From the NCBI RefSeq assembly GCF_918797505.1, contig NC_092797.1:54720157-54784156 (forward strand): DNA of 64,000 bases, in the 5' to 3' direction. Shown here one piece after another: positions 42,763 to 53,625 of this stretch (positions are counted from its first letter, which is position 1; every line of letters starts with the position of its first letter). This DNA is from Bemisia tabaci (Eukaryota; Arthropoda; Insecta; Hemiptera; Aleyrodidae). The notes below the pieces were generated by a model. That model was not told the origin of the DNA. It saw only the letters and a list, made by a program, of their open reading frames with translations, and made no database searches. The position numbers and the translations under genes were made by a program.

Positions 42763-42959
42763 CTAATTATGCGTTCACAATGCAAGAATCCGCGTTCGAC
42801 ATTCTTTTTTTTCTTTAAACGAACAAGTTCATTGACAGTGTGGGCGAGTGTACGCGGGTGAATTTTGTCCTTCGGCGGCAAAAATGCAAAACCTCGTATC
42901 TCCATTGCATTGTTTCAAAATCTCCGCTCCTGTTTAATTTTTGGAAGAGAAAGAGGCAT

Positions 42960-43216
42960 TTCGACGGTGTAAGTCGGCAATCACATAACTCGTTTGCGGT
43001 GTCTGAAAATCTCCGCTTCTATATTATTTTTTTAAGAGAGAACAAATTCACATCATTCTTTGAAATTTATGCAGAATTTTCTTCGCACAGAGAAGAAAAA
43101 TCACGGCAGTTTTAAAGAGTTGCCGTTGAGTAGTTTTCCGTTCAAAAAATAAAGTATGACAGGAAGTCTCTGCGACGTCGCAAACCGAGTTATGTGATTG
43201 CCGACTTACACCGACG
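42960..43216. repeat. Family O repeat
   Basis: TCGACGGTGTAAGTCGGC and GATTGCCGACTTACACCG are the ends. The interior GACGTCGCAAACCGAGTTAT is shared with about 14420-14690. A fragment follows at about 43330-43375. Confidence 0.65.
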
Positions 43217-43399
43217 ATTTATGTTTTGATATTTTTATAGAATATTCAGCTGACCGAAAATAAAAATCGATGAAGTATTCGAGAAATTCCGTTGACTATA
43301 GTTTTCCAAAGAAAAACTAACGTATGACAGGAAGTTTGCAACGTCGCAAACAAAGATACGGGGTTTTGTACTTTGGTCACCGCTTTGATACTTCCAATT

Positions 43400-45900
43400 G
43401 AGGCTGATTTTGTGACCTTTGAAAGGTTCGACAATCAGTCGACTATCCCTCAGGACTTCGCTGTGTCCAAACTCCAAAGGCCCAATGTTTCAAGGTTCAA
43501 GGTTTCAAGGTCCTAGGTGATACTGCATGAATACAAATCTCGGTTTGGGTGTCTCAAAATGTTGAAAATGTCCTCCTTTATTCTTCTTCGAGGAAACATA
43601 GTGACTAGTGAAACACGTTGGTGCGAAATTTTCAGAGAATATTCTTGAATAGGCGAATAAAAATCACGCGACATTTTGCCTTTCATTGTGGGGCATGTCG
43701 TTGTGAAAGTTTTGGGGAATAACATTGAATAGGCAATGAAAATTCACGCAAAATTTTACAATGATGATCAGTTGTACCCTTTTAAAAAATGTTCACTTAA
43801 GATATCTGCAAAAACGCGAACAAATAAATGAAGAAATGAACAGGAAAAAATATGTGTAAACTGTAAGGTATCACTTCTAGGAAAGAAATCAGCGAAACGC
43901 CTTCAATCTATCAGATATGCTACGAAATATACTCGAAACATCGATAGTTATCTACGTCTCAGGCATAATGCATTGCTTGTCTCCTCGCGTCGTCCACACT
44001 GCCTACTTCGCTGAATATTACGTTGAATTCCGATCACCTCCTGTATACAATCCTGACAATTTTAATCCTCATTTTGTGCTCAACTAAATCTAATTAAATT
44101 AATACAGAAATTCTGTTAACTTTTTGTTAAGTAAAATGTTAAGTTCCCATATTTCCTCAAGAATTACTCGAATGCTTTCCAAAGTGCAAATAACATACGT
44201 GCACTAGGAAGGTTAACGTAAAAGGATGATAGAATTTTCCGGCAATTATATGTGTCTAAAACCTTCAATTTTTCCCACACAGCAGCTTTCTCTGATTACT
44301 TCGTTTCTATACCTAAATTTTGACCATAAAAACTTCATTGATTTTTGACAGAAAACTTACCCACAGCTAGTGGTAGATTTTTCGCCCACTTTCCTCCACC
44401 AAATAATGCGATACACATTTTCCACGCCATTATGTAAGTGCATGAAAAATCCTCTGCACTTCACATCATATCAACCGACCAGCACCCTACGAAACACTTA
44501 AATCACGGAAAACAAAAATAAGAAACTTTGCCATATTTCCATCCGGATGGAGATGAAACTTAACAGATAAGTAATAGTTTTGTGACATTGTTCAACATTA
44601 TGTCTTGTCATCAATAAAGCTACCACTTCGACCAATGATACTTCAAACCGCAAAAAATTGGAGCTTCGTTTCCGGGAAATATACTGTCGGGCGATTTACT
44701 GCGTTAATTAATGACATTAATTTCAGACGACGAAAAAAATTTCGCGAAAAATTGACATACGATGGAGGAATAGACTACACTGACAGTGCGAACGGACTGC
44801 CGTGCAACATTCATGACGAGAGAACAAGTTTTCACTCTTGAGCATTCATTTCATAACTCAACATCAGGAAGTATGAGATGCTTGATTGCTGACTCTTTGC
44901 GATTCAGCTATGTATTGTTTAGCCGGAGTCTTGGTGATTTTGCCGACGTGCGTTTAAGTTCAGTATAAAACTGATTCTCTCATCGCAGGAAGGAAAAAGC
45001 TCATCAGAGCACTGATGAGCCTCTTATAATGGGAATGTCAGTTTTAAAGTGAAATTTAAGGCACGTTGGAAAAATCACCAAGACTCTGGCTGACATACAC
45101 GTGCGACTGCGATCGGTTCTTAGTAGGCAGTGTTCTCTGTAATCACACGATCTCACCCGAGGTAGATACACAAGTTGCTCGCAGTTTTTCTCCTGTTTTT
45201 AAATGCATTGTCATGTTACTCAGTAAAGAGAAATATAAGCGCACCTAGCTCATGCAAAACGTACCCGCCAATTTTTTAAAATGAAACCAAGGCTTTCTGG
45301 TAATGTAGCCATTTTCCGGTAACTTTAGCAACTTTATTAACCTCGAATTTCCCTGACTTTACACTTTAAACTTTATTTTCCTCGAAGAAAAGAGTTGTTG
45401 AATTCACAGAAAACAGAAGGAAATTCCCAGGAATCCCCAGTTGCCGCTTTGGCACTCGACATATATCTTTACCGTGCTCTTTTAACTGCAGTTTTAATTG
45501 CAGTTTTTGAAGGAAAAAAAACAGATATTAATGATCTCAACTACTTAAAACAGGTCTCAAAATATACTCTGTGAAAAATTTACTACTGAAGTCAAACTCT
45601 TAAGCATCAAAAATTAAGTTCGAACCTATCTTCCGCCAAACGGCTGTGTGTAATTTTGAAAAACTTTAAAGACACCCATACTTTTCGAAATACCAAACAC
45701 TGCACTTATGCGCCTCGTTCTCCAAGCCTCTTGATTCGTCGATTCCTTTATAGAAAAACGTAACTTCATTTCAATGTTGCCAAATTTCTCCTCGCAAATT
45801 TCATTTTTACCAGAAAAATCTGAAACATTTCTAACGGAAAAATATTGGAAACAATTTTTGCAAGAATACTACCACCGAGAACACTCTTACACGGTACACA
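43400..45900. other. No gene recognised
   Basis: 2.5 kb of AT-rich sequence. It contains a short GTTTCAAGG tandem at about 43490, the minus-strand exon candidate at 44361-44430 and the family-S fragment near 45700. Frames at 44605-44968 lack domains. Confidence 0.35.
44361..44430 (-). other. Possible 5' exon on the minus strand
   Basis: On the minus strand an ATG at 44430 opens 23 codons (MAWKMCIALFGGGKW...) and runs into a strong donor GG|GTAAGTTTTC. It could be an upstream exon of the hexosaminidase transcript, which needs a noncoding exon above 30057, or an unrelated chance donor. Splicing it to 30056 would make a short upstream frame with an early stop. Confidence 0.2.
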
Positions 45901-46076
45901 CACTGGACAAAAAAGCTCGTGGATTCTGAGTCTAGACTCTAAAAAAATTTGACGAGAATACATATTATTGATTCAATCGGATTTTGTCTTGAATCAATAG
46001 AAAAACGTTTAAATCAAGAGTACGTTTTCTTGTTACATGTTTTCAGAGTCTGGACTTTTCCCAGTGCAATCTTGAC
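45901..46076. repeat. Family D MITE
   Basis: CACTGGACAAAAAAGC and GACTTTTCCCAGTG are the ends. CA borders both sides. Confidence 0.65.
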
Positions 46077-46267
46077 AGCATCTTAAAAACACTGCTAAAA
46101 AAACACTCTGAAAAAATTCGACGAGAATACATATCATTGTTTCAATCGGATTTTGTCTTGAATCAATAGAAAAACGTTTAAATCAAGAGTATTTTTTCTT
46201 GTTAAATGTTTTCAGAGTCTGGACTTTTTCTAGTGCATTCTTGACAGTATGTTAAAAACACTGCTAA
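46077..46267. repeat. Tandem duplication of family D right half plus flank
   Basis: The flank CTTGACAGCATCTTAAAAAC at 46081 recurs at about 46241 as CTTGACAGTATGTTAAAAAC. Between them is a second copy of the family-D right half. The unit is about 160 bp. Confidence 0.6.
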
Positions 46268-46324
46268 ATCCTCGTGAATTTTTCCATGGGATCTCGTTTT
46301 TAAATTGCTGAGTTGAACGTACCT

Positions 46325-46745
46325 ATTTAGTCAAGGAGGGCGGCGGTGCTGTTGTTGTTGTTTTTGCGGTCGGCGCGGCGGCACTTTTCCGGGGCGTAAA
46401 CGAAGGCGGGAGCGGCAGCGGGCCGGAGAGCGTTGCACTTGGACTTGGGCCAGGCCCGGGTCGTTGGGAACCGGCTCGGGAACTGGGACCGGACTGGCGG
46501 AGCGCGAGGGAGCAGCTCAGGGCGCGGGTCTCCCGACGTCGATGTGGATGTCTATGACTATGGAGCATGGTCGCCGGGGGAAAGTGACTAATTGCGCGCA
46601 CGCCGCCTTCTACCCAGAGACGCCGGTTGCGGTGACATGCCGGCCGCACTTGAATCATCTACCCTTCTCGCCGGAGTCGCAAGAGTGCGTGAGGAGTTGA
46701 GCACTGAGCAACCCATTACACTTCGCCAAGCTCCAGGGTCCAGGT
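46325..46745. promoter_or_regulatory. CpG-rich block, possible promoter or first-exon region
   Basis: This 420-bp block is far richer in G+C and CpG than anything around it and is not repeated elsewhere in the window. On the plus side it leads into a splice-donor motif at 47093. Frames in it are proline/arginine-rich and look like composition artefacts. It may be a promoter serving a plus-strand transcript, possibly DAPIT or a gene upstream of it. Confidence 0.3.
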
Positions 46746-47054
46746 AGAGTCCCTTTATACTGAGAGTCAAGACAACACCCCTCATGGAGTCACAAACGGG
46801 AATAAAGATTACAGAAATTGAACGTTTTTCGTAATCTTTGATCGGCCCATTCTCAAACTCCTTTCTCCGTTCCTTCTCTCATTCCGTTTGTTCCTTGCCG
46901 AACCCGTAATTCCCTGGTCCATTCCAGATTATAATCTTTGCAATCGCTGAAAATGTAATCTTTATTCCCGTTTGTGACACTGCGAAGGCCTAAAATACGG
47001 GAACCAATCAGAAATGGATTCACATTGTCTTGACTCTCAGTGTAAAGGGACTCT
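46746..47054. mobile_element. MULE-like MITE, 309 bp
   Basis: AGAGTCCCTTTATACTGAG and CTCAGTGTAAAGGGACTCT are the ends. Flanks GGGTCCAGGT (46736-46745) and AGGTCCAGGT (47055-47064) agree at 9 of 10. It shares its termini with 11099-11530 but is shorter inside. It interrupts the first copy of the duplicated exon-like motif. Confidence 0.8.
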
Positions 47055-47064
47055 AGGTCCAGGT

Positions 47065-47092
47065 ACCTTGTGGGCGGCCGAGTGGAGTTCCT
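47065..47092 (+). other. Exon-like end with donor GTAAGT, copy 1 of a duplicated motif
   Basis: The stretch ending GCCGAGTGGAGTTCCT|GTAAGT continues sequence from 46717-46745 that is interrupted by the MULE-like MITE. The same motif, about 75 percent similar over roughly 75 bp by eye, recurs at 48239-48296 with donor GTGAGT. Both keep a functional-looking donor, which suggests duplicated noncoding first exons. Confidence 0.3.
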
Positions 47093-47109
47093 GTAAGTAC
47101 CGCCGTGTT

Positions 47110-47358
47110 ATGCCGGTATCAGACGCTGAATTTGACAGCTGAATATGGAAGCCAACAGTCATCGCTCAACGGCTGAAATTTCGCAAATTCAAATTATTTT
47201 CATCCAGATTTGTTATCAAATCTATTCGAATAGTTCAGTCACATCCGACATCGGATGGTCGCTGAGCCTCGCTGCTGAATCAAAATTCAGGCATTGGCCC
47301 GATGACTTCCACATTCACGCCACATTCGGCTCCCATATTCAGCGTGTGATTTCGGCAT
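47110..47358. repeat. 249-bp MITE-like element
   Basis: ATGCCGGTATCAGACGCTGA and TTCAGCGTGTGATTTCGGCAT are the ends. A possible TTA duplication borders it, as in PIF/Harbinger elements. Confidence 0.5.
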
Positions 47359-47617
47359 TAAGGAAGAAATATAAGATATTTCATTTTATAACTCAGGCAA
47401 CACAAGGAATCAATCAGCTGATCTTATGACAACAACACCTGCTCCTCCTATCAAGTCAGTCGCGGTTTATGGCTGAGGATGAGAGCAAAGACCTCGAAAC
47501 GGGTTCAATTTTAAAAAATAAAAATTGCAAGCGAGCCCCATACATTATTAATTTCTTACTCACGGAAGAGATCCATCAGTGCATTTTGGGATGAGCTTCA
47601 AGGTGCTCACTGCCCTA

Positions 47618-47966
47618 GTAGCAGTTTTCAACGGAAAAATCGCGATATTTTCAAATTAAGTTGCGATATTTCACGATTTTTTGGCGGTAAAATCGCTAGG
47701 ATCATCAGCATTTGAGCGATTATTCTCAATCTTGTCGCGATTTTATCTCTGTAAAATCGCGCAGTATAAAATCGAAATTTTATCTGAGTTCATTACGACT
47801 TATGTTCGGTAATATTGCGATAAATTGCTGCCGATAAAATCGCGATATTATTGCAAATTCATTGCAATTTTGCATCCGATAATATTGCAACAAATGGACG
47901 TCGATAAAATCGCGATACATTCTCCGATCAAATCGCAACTTATTGCGATCACTGCTATTTGGTGAG
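47618..47966. repeat. Family R palindromic repeat, inverted copy
   Basis: It runs from GTAGCAGTTTTCAACGG to TTGCGATCACTGCTATTTGG, the inverse order of 39405-39775. Confidence 0.65.
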
Positions 47967-47979
47967 AACTGGGAACCCA

Positions 47980-48236
47980 TTCTGACGTGCTCAGTAAAAA
48001 CGTCGTATGAGCCTTCAGGCGTTGCAAAATTTACCCCGACAAATCACTAATTTTCAGGAAAATTTTTGAATATTTTTCTGCCAATTTCTTAGGTAATTGT
48101 CTTTGTAATTTGATCTAAAGTGTCTGAAAATTTCAAGGTAAAATATTCGTAATTTTCCTCAAAAATAAACATTTTATCCAAAGAAATTTGCCAGCTCTCG
48201 AATGTTTATGCGGCATTCTCCCTCAGCACGGCTGCA
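47980..48236. repeat. Family B MITE
   Basis: CTGACGTGCTCAGTAAAAAC and CTCCCTCAGCACGGCTGCA are the ends. It stops where the second exon-like copy begins. Confidence 0.65.
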
Positions 48237-48238
48237 TT

Positions 48239-48296
48239 ACACTTTGGAAAAATCCAGGATCAAGCTATCCCGTGGTCGTCCGAGTGGAGTTCCTGT
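48239..48296 (+). other. Exon-like end with donor GTGAGT, copy 2 of a duplicated motif
   Basis: This is the partner of the motif at 46717-47092. It reads CCGAGTGGAGTTCCT|GTGAGTACTGCC. Its left side is cut by a family-B MITE ending at about 48236, so any sequence upstream of this point is lost. Confidence 0.3.
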
Positions 48297-48759
48297 GAGT
48301 ACTGCCATGTTTTGCGGAAGAGAGCCGTAAGTGCAGTTTGAGACGAGCCGCTGAGCCAGTTGAGTTTGAGCGCGAGACGAATAAAGTCATTTTTCAGACG
48401 ATGAAGAACGTAACTTCATTCCGAGGCTGCAAAATTGACTCGCACAATTCAAATTTCTACTGACATGTACAGATACACGTGCAAGACACGTGACAAATGT
48501 CACTACAACTACAAAGAGCACATGACTCTGACTTGGTCATGCCGTTATAAAAAGAAAAAACGTGAAACATTCCTTCTATTTTCGCAGCGTATCAGAGAAT
48601 TGCTTTAGGGGGGCAGAGAATGAGACGCGATGTTGACCACAACTCCTGAATGCAATTATTCGTGCTCGAAAGATGCCCCTATTGCATACACAAAAAATGA
48701 AGGCGGTTTGATTGCTCGCGTCCTCGCAGAACGGATCTGCATAGAATTCTCATTGAAGT

Positions 48760-49696
48760 GCCTGGTAAAAATTGGCGATAAGAGCTGCTTTTCAAAATAC
48801 CATAGGAATTCTTATAGCCGGCTAAAGAAGGCTACAGAAAATCATATAGCTGGCTGTAGAATTGCGGAGAAAATCATATGGCCGGGCTATATAAGAAGCG
48901 ATAAAAAATTATGCAGCCGGGCCATAGTTCCTATCGCCGGGCTTTACACTTTATCGCTTGGCTGTTGCTTTTTCGCCATCGATTATAAAAGGTTATAAGA
49001 AATTGTGTAGAAATTCGTGTGCTTTGGAAATCAATAAGTTTGGTACGGAACACCTAATATTTACAAAACACACATTATATTTTCCTTTAATACATTTTTT
49101 TTTTCATCAATTAAAATGAGAATTATCCATACAGGATGTGCAAACATTTCAAAATCATGTGTTGAATAACGCTGACTCCGCCAGATTAAATATTAGAGCC
49201 TAACACAAAGCGGAGCAGCGACGCAGTGGCGCCTACAAACCTAACAGGGATACTTCACGCATTGCGCGACGCGTGAAGTATCCCTGTTAGGTTTGTAGGC
49301 GCTAATGCGTGTCTCGCGCTGGCTGCCCGCCTGCCACGGCGCTTGAAGCAACTATTTCACACCAGAGGTATTGCACAGTATCATACGAAACTGAAGGCGC
49401 TCTAATATATTCGTAATGGCAGGCATCCATCAAAAGTACGGAGCTTTCCTCGCAAAATAAATCCAGATACTACGGCCCAAAAAGAGAGCAGTATTCCAAA
49501 AACTCACTAAGTCCTAGCATCCGTAATTAGTAACGTTTAGCATACACTTTATCACCTGGCTGTTGCTTAGTCGCCATCGGCTATAAAAGGCTATAAGAAA
49601 TTGTGTAGCCGGCTATAGAAGCTATTGGAAATCTTACAGCCGGCTTTAGGTCTATGGTATTTTGGAACACAGATTCTACTGCCAATTTTTACCAGG
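48760..49696. mobile_element. Family I element, full copy, 937 bp
   Basis: The ends GCCTGGTAAAAATTGGCG and TGCCAATTTTTACCAGGG match the 36.1-kb copy along its whole length. Its central palindrome (49227-49304) has changed at the centre and at one tip. Confidence 0.75.
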
Positions 49697-49715
49697 GGTA
49701 CTCGGTTCTGGCTCG

Positions 49716-49790
49716 CGCGAAGAGAAGTGCCAGGGAAAATCGCTGTATAAACACTTAGACGTTGCCGAATTTCCCCCATAAAATTCTCAA
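49716..49790. repeat. Family B fragment
   Basis: AGTGCCAGGGAAAATCGCTG and AGACGTTGCCGAATTTCCCC correspond to a family-B left end. Confidence 0.45.
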
Positions 49791-49930
49791 TTTTGAGAGA
49801 TTTTCGTTTTTTCTTGAACCTACACAAAGCAATGTATTGTGAACTTGCTGCTGCTATAAATATGTTTGACCTGTTCCCGCGCAGTCAAAACTACGACTTT
49901 GTCCGAAGTGACAAAAACTAAACTCACGCA

Positions 49931-50197
49931 ATTGGACCGCGTTTAGCGGAGAGGAACCAAGCCACATCAGCTATATTGCCAAATTTGATTGGGTAATTCA
50001 ATTTTTTACATGAAAGCGGTTGTGCGGATTTTTGTGCAAATTTCAGCGAATTTTCTGCCAAGCACTCAGCAAATCCTTGAAATTTGTGATCCGAAAGTGA
50101 AATCCGCGCATACGTTTTCTACTAGAACATTAAGTTGCTCAGTTAAATTTGACAATAGCTGATGTAGCTGGTTCCTTTCTGCTAGTTGCGGTCCAAT
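49931..50197. repeat. Family A MITE, best complete copy
   Basis: ATTGGACCGCGTTTAGCGGA and CTGCTAGTTGCGGTCCAAT are the tips. AGAGGAACCAAGCCACATCA is mirrored by TGATGTAGCTGGTTCCT, and GCCAAATTTGAT by TTAAATTTGAC. Confidence 0.75.
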
Positions 50198-50970
50198 ACG
50201 TACTCATCGAAGTCAAAATTACACTTCGTGTGCTACGGTGATATTTTCCGCATATAATGATTGCGTTTAAAATTCGAAATCCCATTAAACCTACCAGAGA
50301 TTGGTAATTTGTGGCACGCGCTCGCTTAATTGAATCGGTTTGAAGGAGTGAGAAAATGAAGCTGGGAACCCCGTGTAAAAGTTAGAACTAATATTTCGAA
50401 GAGCAAGTTCCGATCGGAATTGACCGACTTTAGATTGCGGTCCTCTCAAAACTTTTGGACATCCCAATGAGAAATTTCACTTAGGCCGCAGAATCTCGGT
50501 CACGTAATCAGTGGCTGCCAAGGATAGTTTTGATTTAGTTCCTCCAGCAAAATGCAGTGACATATATTTTTGACTCGCTTTAATCCAAAACACTGCATAC
50601 AGCAATGATAAAGTTTTGGTACAAAACCTTGATCGATTGCCCGCATGGACAGAGTTGTTTTGAAAACAACTTGGAACCTTGGTCTTTGTAATAAAAAAGT
50701 ATGCCTTAGTCTCACAGGAATAAGCTCATGGACCCTATAGCAACCACTAATACGGACATATTTTGAAAATTAGCGTTTTTTATAAAGGTAACTTCGAAGA
50801 AACACAAACATACAAAAGAAAAAAAAACCGTCGAGGGGTTATCGATCATGGCCCTTTTTGGGTCCACCCTGATTAGATCTCCTCAACTCTACAATTTTTG
50901 CTCATCAAAAGTCTATATTTTACGGAATGCATTATGACTTGTCATTGCCGGTCTTTTACTGGGTCTACCA
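50198..50970. other. No gene recognised
   Basis: AT-rich DNA. GGCCCTTTTTGGGTCCACCC at about 50850 is also seen near 15580 and, inverted, near 53000, so it is a low-copy repeat (family U). Confidence 0.4.
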
Positions 50971-51230
50971 CCGCCATGCTAAGGAAAAACGACGTATGGA
51001 CCTTCAGGTGTTATCAAATCTCCCTCGATAAAATAATCACGAATTTTTGGGGAAGTTTGTAAAATTTTTTCTGCGCATTTTTAGGAGGGTTTCGTTCATA
51101 ATTTGATCTAAAGTTCCCAAAAGTTTAAAAGATAAACATTTAGAAAGTTCTTCAAAAGTAAATAGTTCCTGAGAGGCAATTTGGCAACACTCGAATGCTC
51201 ATACGGCGTTTTTCCTTAGCACGGCAGAAT
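50971..51230. repeat. Family B MITE
   Basis: CCGCCATGCTAAGGAAAAAC and TTTTTCCTTAGCACGGCAG are the ends. Confidence 0.75.
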
Positions 51231-51358
51231 ACTGGCCTAAACATGGGTCTGAAGGCCGATTTTGGCGAAAAGTGCGAATTTTTGACATTCGACTGCCGGC
51301 CCGCAAATCTGTATTTTTGGCCAAAATCGGCCTTCAGACCAATGTTCAGACCAGTATT
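51231..51358. repeat. 128-bp inverted-repeat element
   Basis: CATGGGTCTGAAGGCCGATT and AATCGGCCTTCAGACCAATG are mirrored, with ACTGG and CCAGT outside. Confidence 0.65.
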
Positions 51359-51619
51359 AAACCCAAGAGATCGAAAATGACCAAATCATGATGCATGCCG
51401 TAAAATATAGACCTTCAATGAGAAAAAAAATCACAGAATTGAGGAAATTCAGGCAGGGTCGGACTGGCTCGCATCTGAGGGCGTAGACCCTTGGCTGTTT
51501 AAAGGGGCGTAATGTGATATTTCCTAATAGGGCATCCCCTACGTGGAGAGGGGTCCAGAAAATTTTGGCAAAGCAGTCCAAAGTTTACGCTATTTTCAGG
51601 TTCAAAGTTTATCAAGCGT

Positions 51620-52545
51620 ATAGATCAAAAATTGCAAAATTGAACGTATTGAAGTAACCAACCGACTTCTAAAATTAAAGAAAACATTACAGATTAAAGC
51701 CACTACACGCATCCAAGCACCATTATTTCCAAAAGAACCGAGCCAGTGCTGCGGTTTACACGAGCTTAAGGCGAGGGTCTACAAATCCATGATAAAAAAG
51801 AATCAGACAAGAACCTGAAAAAAGAAGAGAGGACGAGTATCAACACAGCCGAAGATAGGAAAGACGTAGTCGGGCCTCTTTTTTGACATTTCTTCCGAAT
51901 CTGAGCGACACCTAATTGACAGCATGTAACCGAGCATTGAGAGCTCACGCTTCGCGTCATCGCGCCTTCAATTTTTCAGATGCAGCACGGACGTACATCA
52001 AGTACGAATAGTTGTATCTCTGCGCCGTCGTAAACGCGCATCTTGTCCCTCCCCCTATTTCCATTTTGTGTTTGTTTGCGTTTGTCTTAATCGTAATTGT
52101 GCTTCAAGTACTACGTGAGTAACACAGCCGAAGGTTGGAGAGATGTGTTTGGGTCTCTTCTTCGACTTCTCTACCCAATCTGAGCGACACCTCATTGGCA
52201 GCAAGCAGAGCAGTGAGAGCTCACGCTTCGAATCATCGCGCCTTCAATTTTTCAGATGCAGCACGGACGTCCATCAAGTACGAATAGTTGTACTGCGCCG
52301 TCGTTAACGGTCATCCTTTCCCTCGATTTATTTCCATATTGTGTTTGTTTGCGCTTGTCTTATTTGTAATGGTTCTTCAAACTAGTAGCATAGAGCAGAA
52401 CATTACGAGTTCACGACTCACGCCATCGCGTCTTACATTTTTCATATGCAATGTGGACATCCATCTTGCGCGAATAGTTATATCGCGTTTACACTTTAGA
52501 TGTCTCTTATTTTTGAATTTCGAGATAAATTAAGGTTAAGTTTGC
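51620..52545. repeat. Tandem array of about 200-270-bp units containing family N
   Basis: CACAGCCGAAG.T.GGA.AGA recurs at 51843 and 52113. ATCGCGCCTTCAATTTTTCA recurs at 51959 and 52225, and in diverged form at 52428. The first two units are about 268 bp apart; the third is shorter and more diverged. Confidence 0.6.
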
Positions 52546-53479
52546 CAGAGACATGCTATGGTATGTCCAAATCAATAGTCATTTTGAAAAGGAAGAAATA
52601 TGTTTAAAGGTCTCTCAAGAGGTCTATAAAGGGCGCGTACGTCTAAAATTCGAACCGACCACCGCTTCTGAGGGAGGTACATGTATCGAATGAAGGAGGA
52701 GTATGATAAAGCGCCTGTATGTCAACTAAAAGGTGAAAATTTCACAGAAAAGTGTTTACGCTTCAGAAAGTAGTTATTGGACCTCTGTTCGTCACTATTA
52801 TGCGTAAAAGCACCTTTCTTTACTCCCAGCTCTCTCTTCTTCCGTTCATTTAAGACATTTTTCGCAGATATTCTCGATCGTAATTTTTTTTCTCTTCCTA
52901 TTTTGCTATGTGTCAGGGGGGCGCGTATTTGGCGCGCCAAGGGGGCATATCTGCCAATGGCAGATTGGCCTTATGGCCAAGTCCGAGCCTGAATTCAGGG
53001 TGGGCCCAAAAACGACCCTTATCGATATACCCCTCCTCTTACGTGGGGGAAAAATCCCTCTTCATGTAAACCCCAGTAACTACTTCTGAGAACCTTTAAA
53101 ATTAGGTAAATTTACGTAAGCTTTCCAGCCCATATTTAAAGATATTGCAAAAATCAATTTTTCGTCAGGTTGACAATAAAATTCAAAATGAAATAGAGGA
53201 AATCAGCACATAGCCGATTGCTGACCGATCGGACCATGCTCCTGTCATTTCTCTTGATTCCCACTTCTCCACTCCGTGGGATGATGGGTAGTGACTTTAT
53301 CCTTATGTCAACTTAATACTTTTATTTATTCCAAAGAAGATGAAAAAACTAATTGTATCATTAATATTCCCGATGGACTCACTTAAAAAATTCAATTTCA
53401 CTAATAAAGAAGTTGGCCTAAAAATGTCATTGTTTTTCTAAAAGGAAACGTAATGCTTAGATCTGCGATAATTGTAGGG
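52546..53479. other. No gene recognised
   Basis: Mixed AT-rich DNA with a GCGCGCC-containing patch near 52930 (GGCGCGTATTTGGCGCGCC) and the family-U motif near 53000. Confidence 0.35.
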
Positions 53480-53625
53480 GTAGGGGGGGGGGGGTTCAGT
53501 TGAGTCTTCAGTAATTTTTAGAGGGGGGGGGGCAAAGGATGCCTTACGGTGCCTTATGAGGGGGGAGGGGGAGGGTCTAAAAATGGGCAAAAGTGACTTA
53601 CGTGTTTAATGGATGGTCCCTAAAT
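53480..53625. repeat. G-run-rich segment related to family T
   Basis: Three runs of about 10-12 G and a (GGGGGA) stretch, ending AATGGATGGTCCCTAAAT. Confidence 0.55.

Noticed and set aside
48630..48998. 122-codon frame, with a related 80-codon frame at 36124-36366
   Set aside because: Both are translations of the family-I element's left part; no transposase features.
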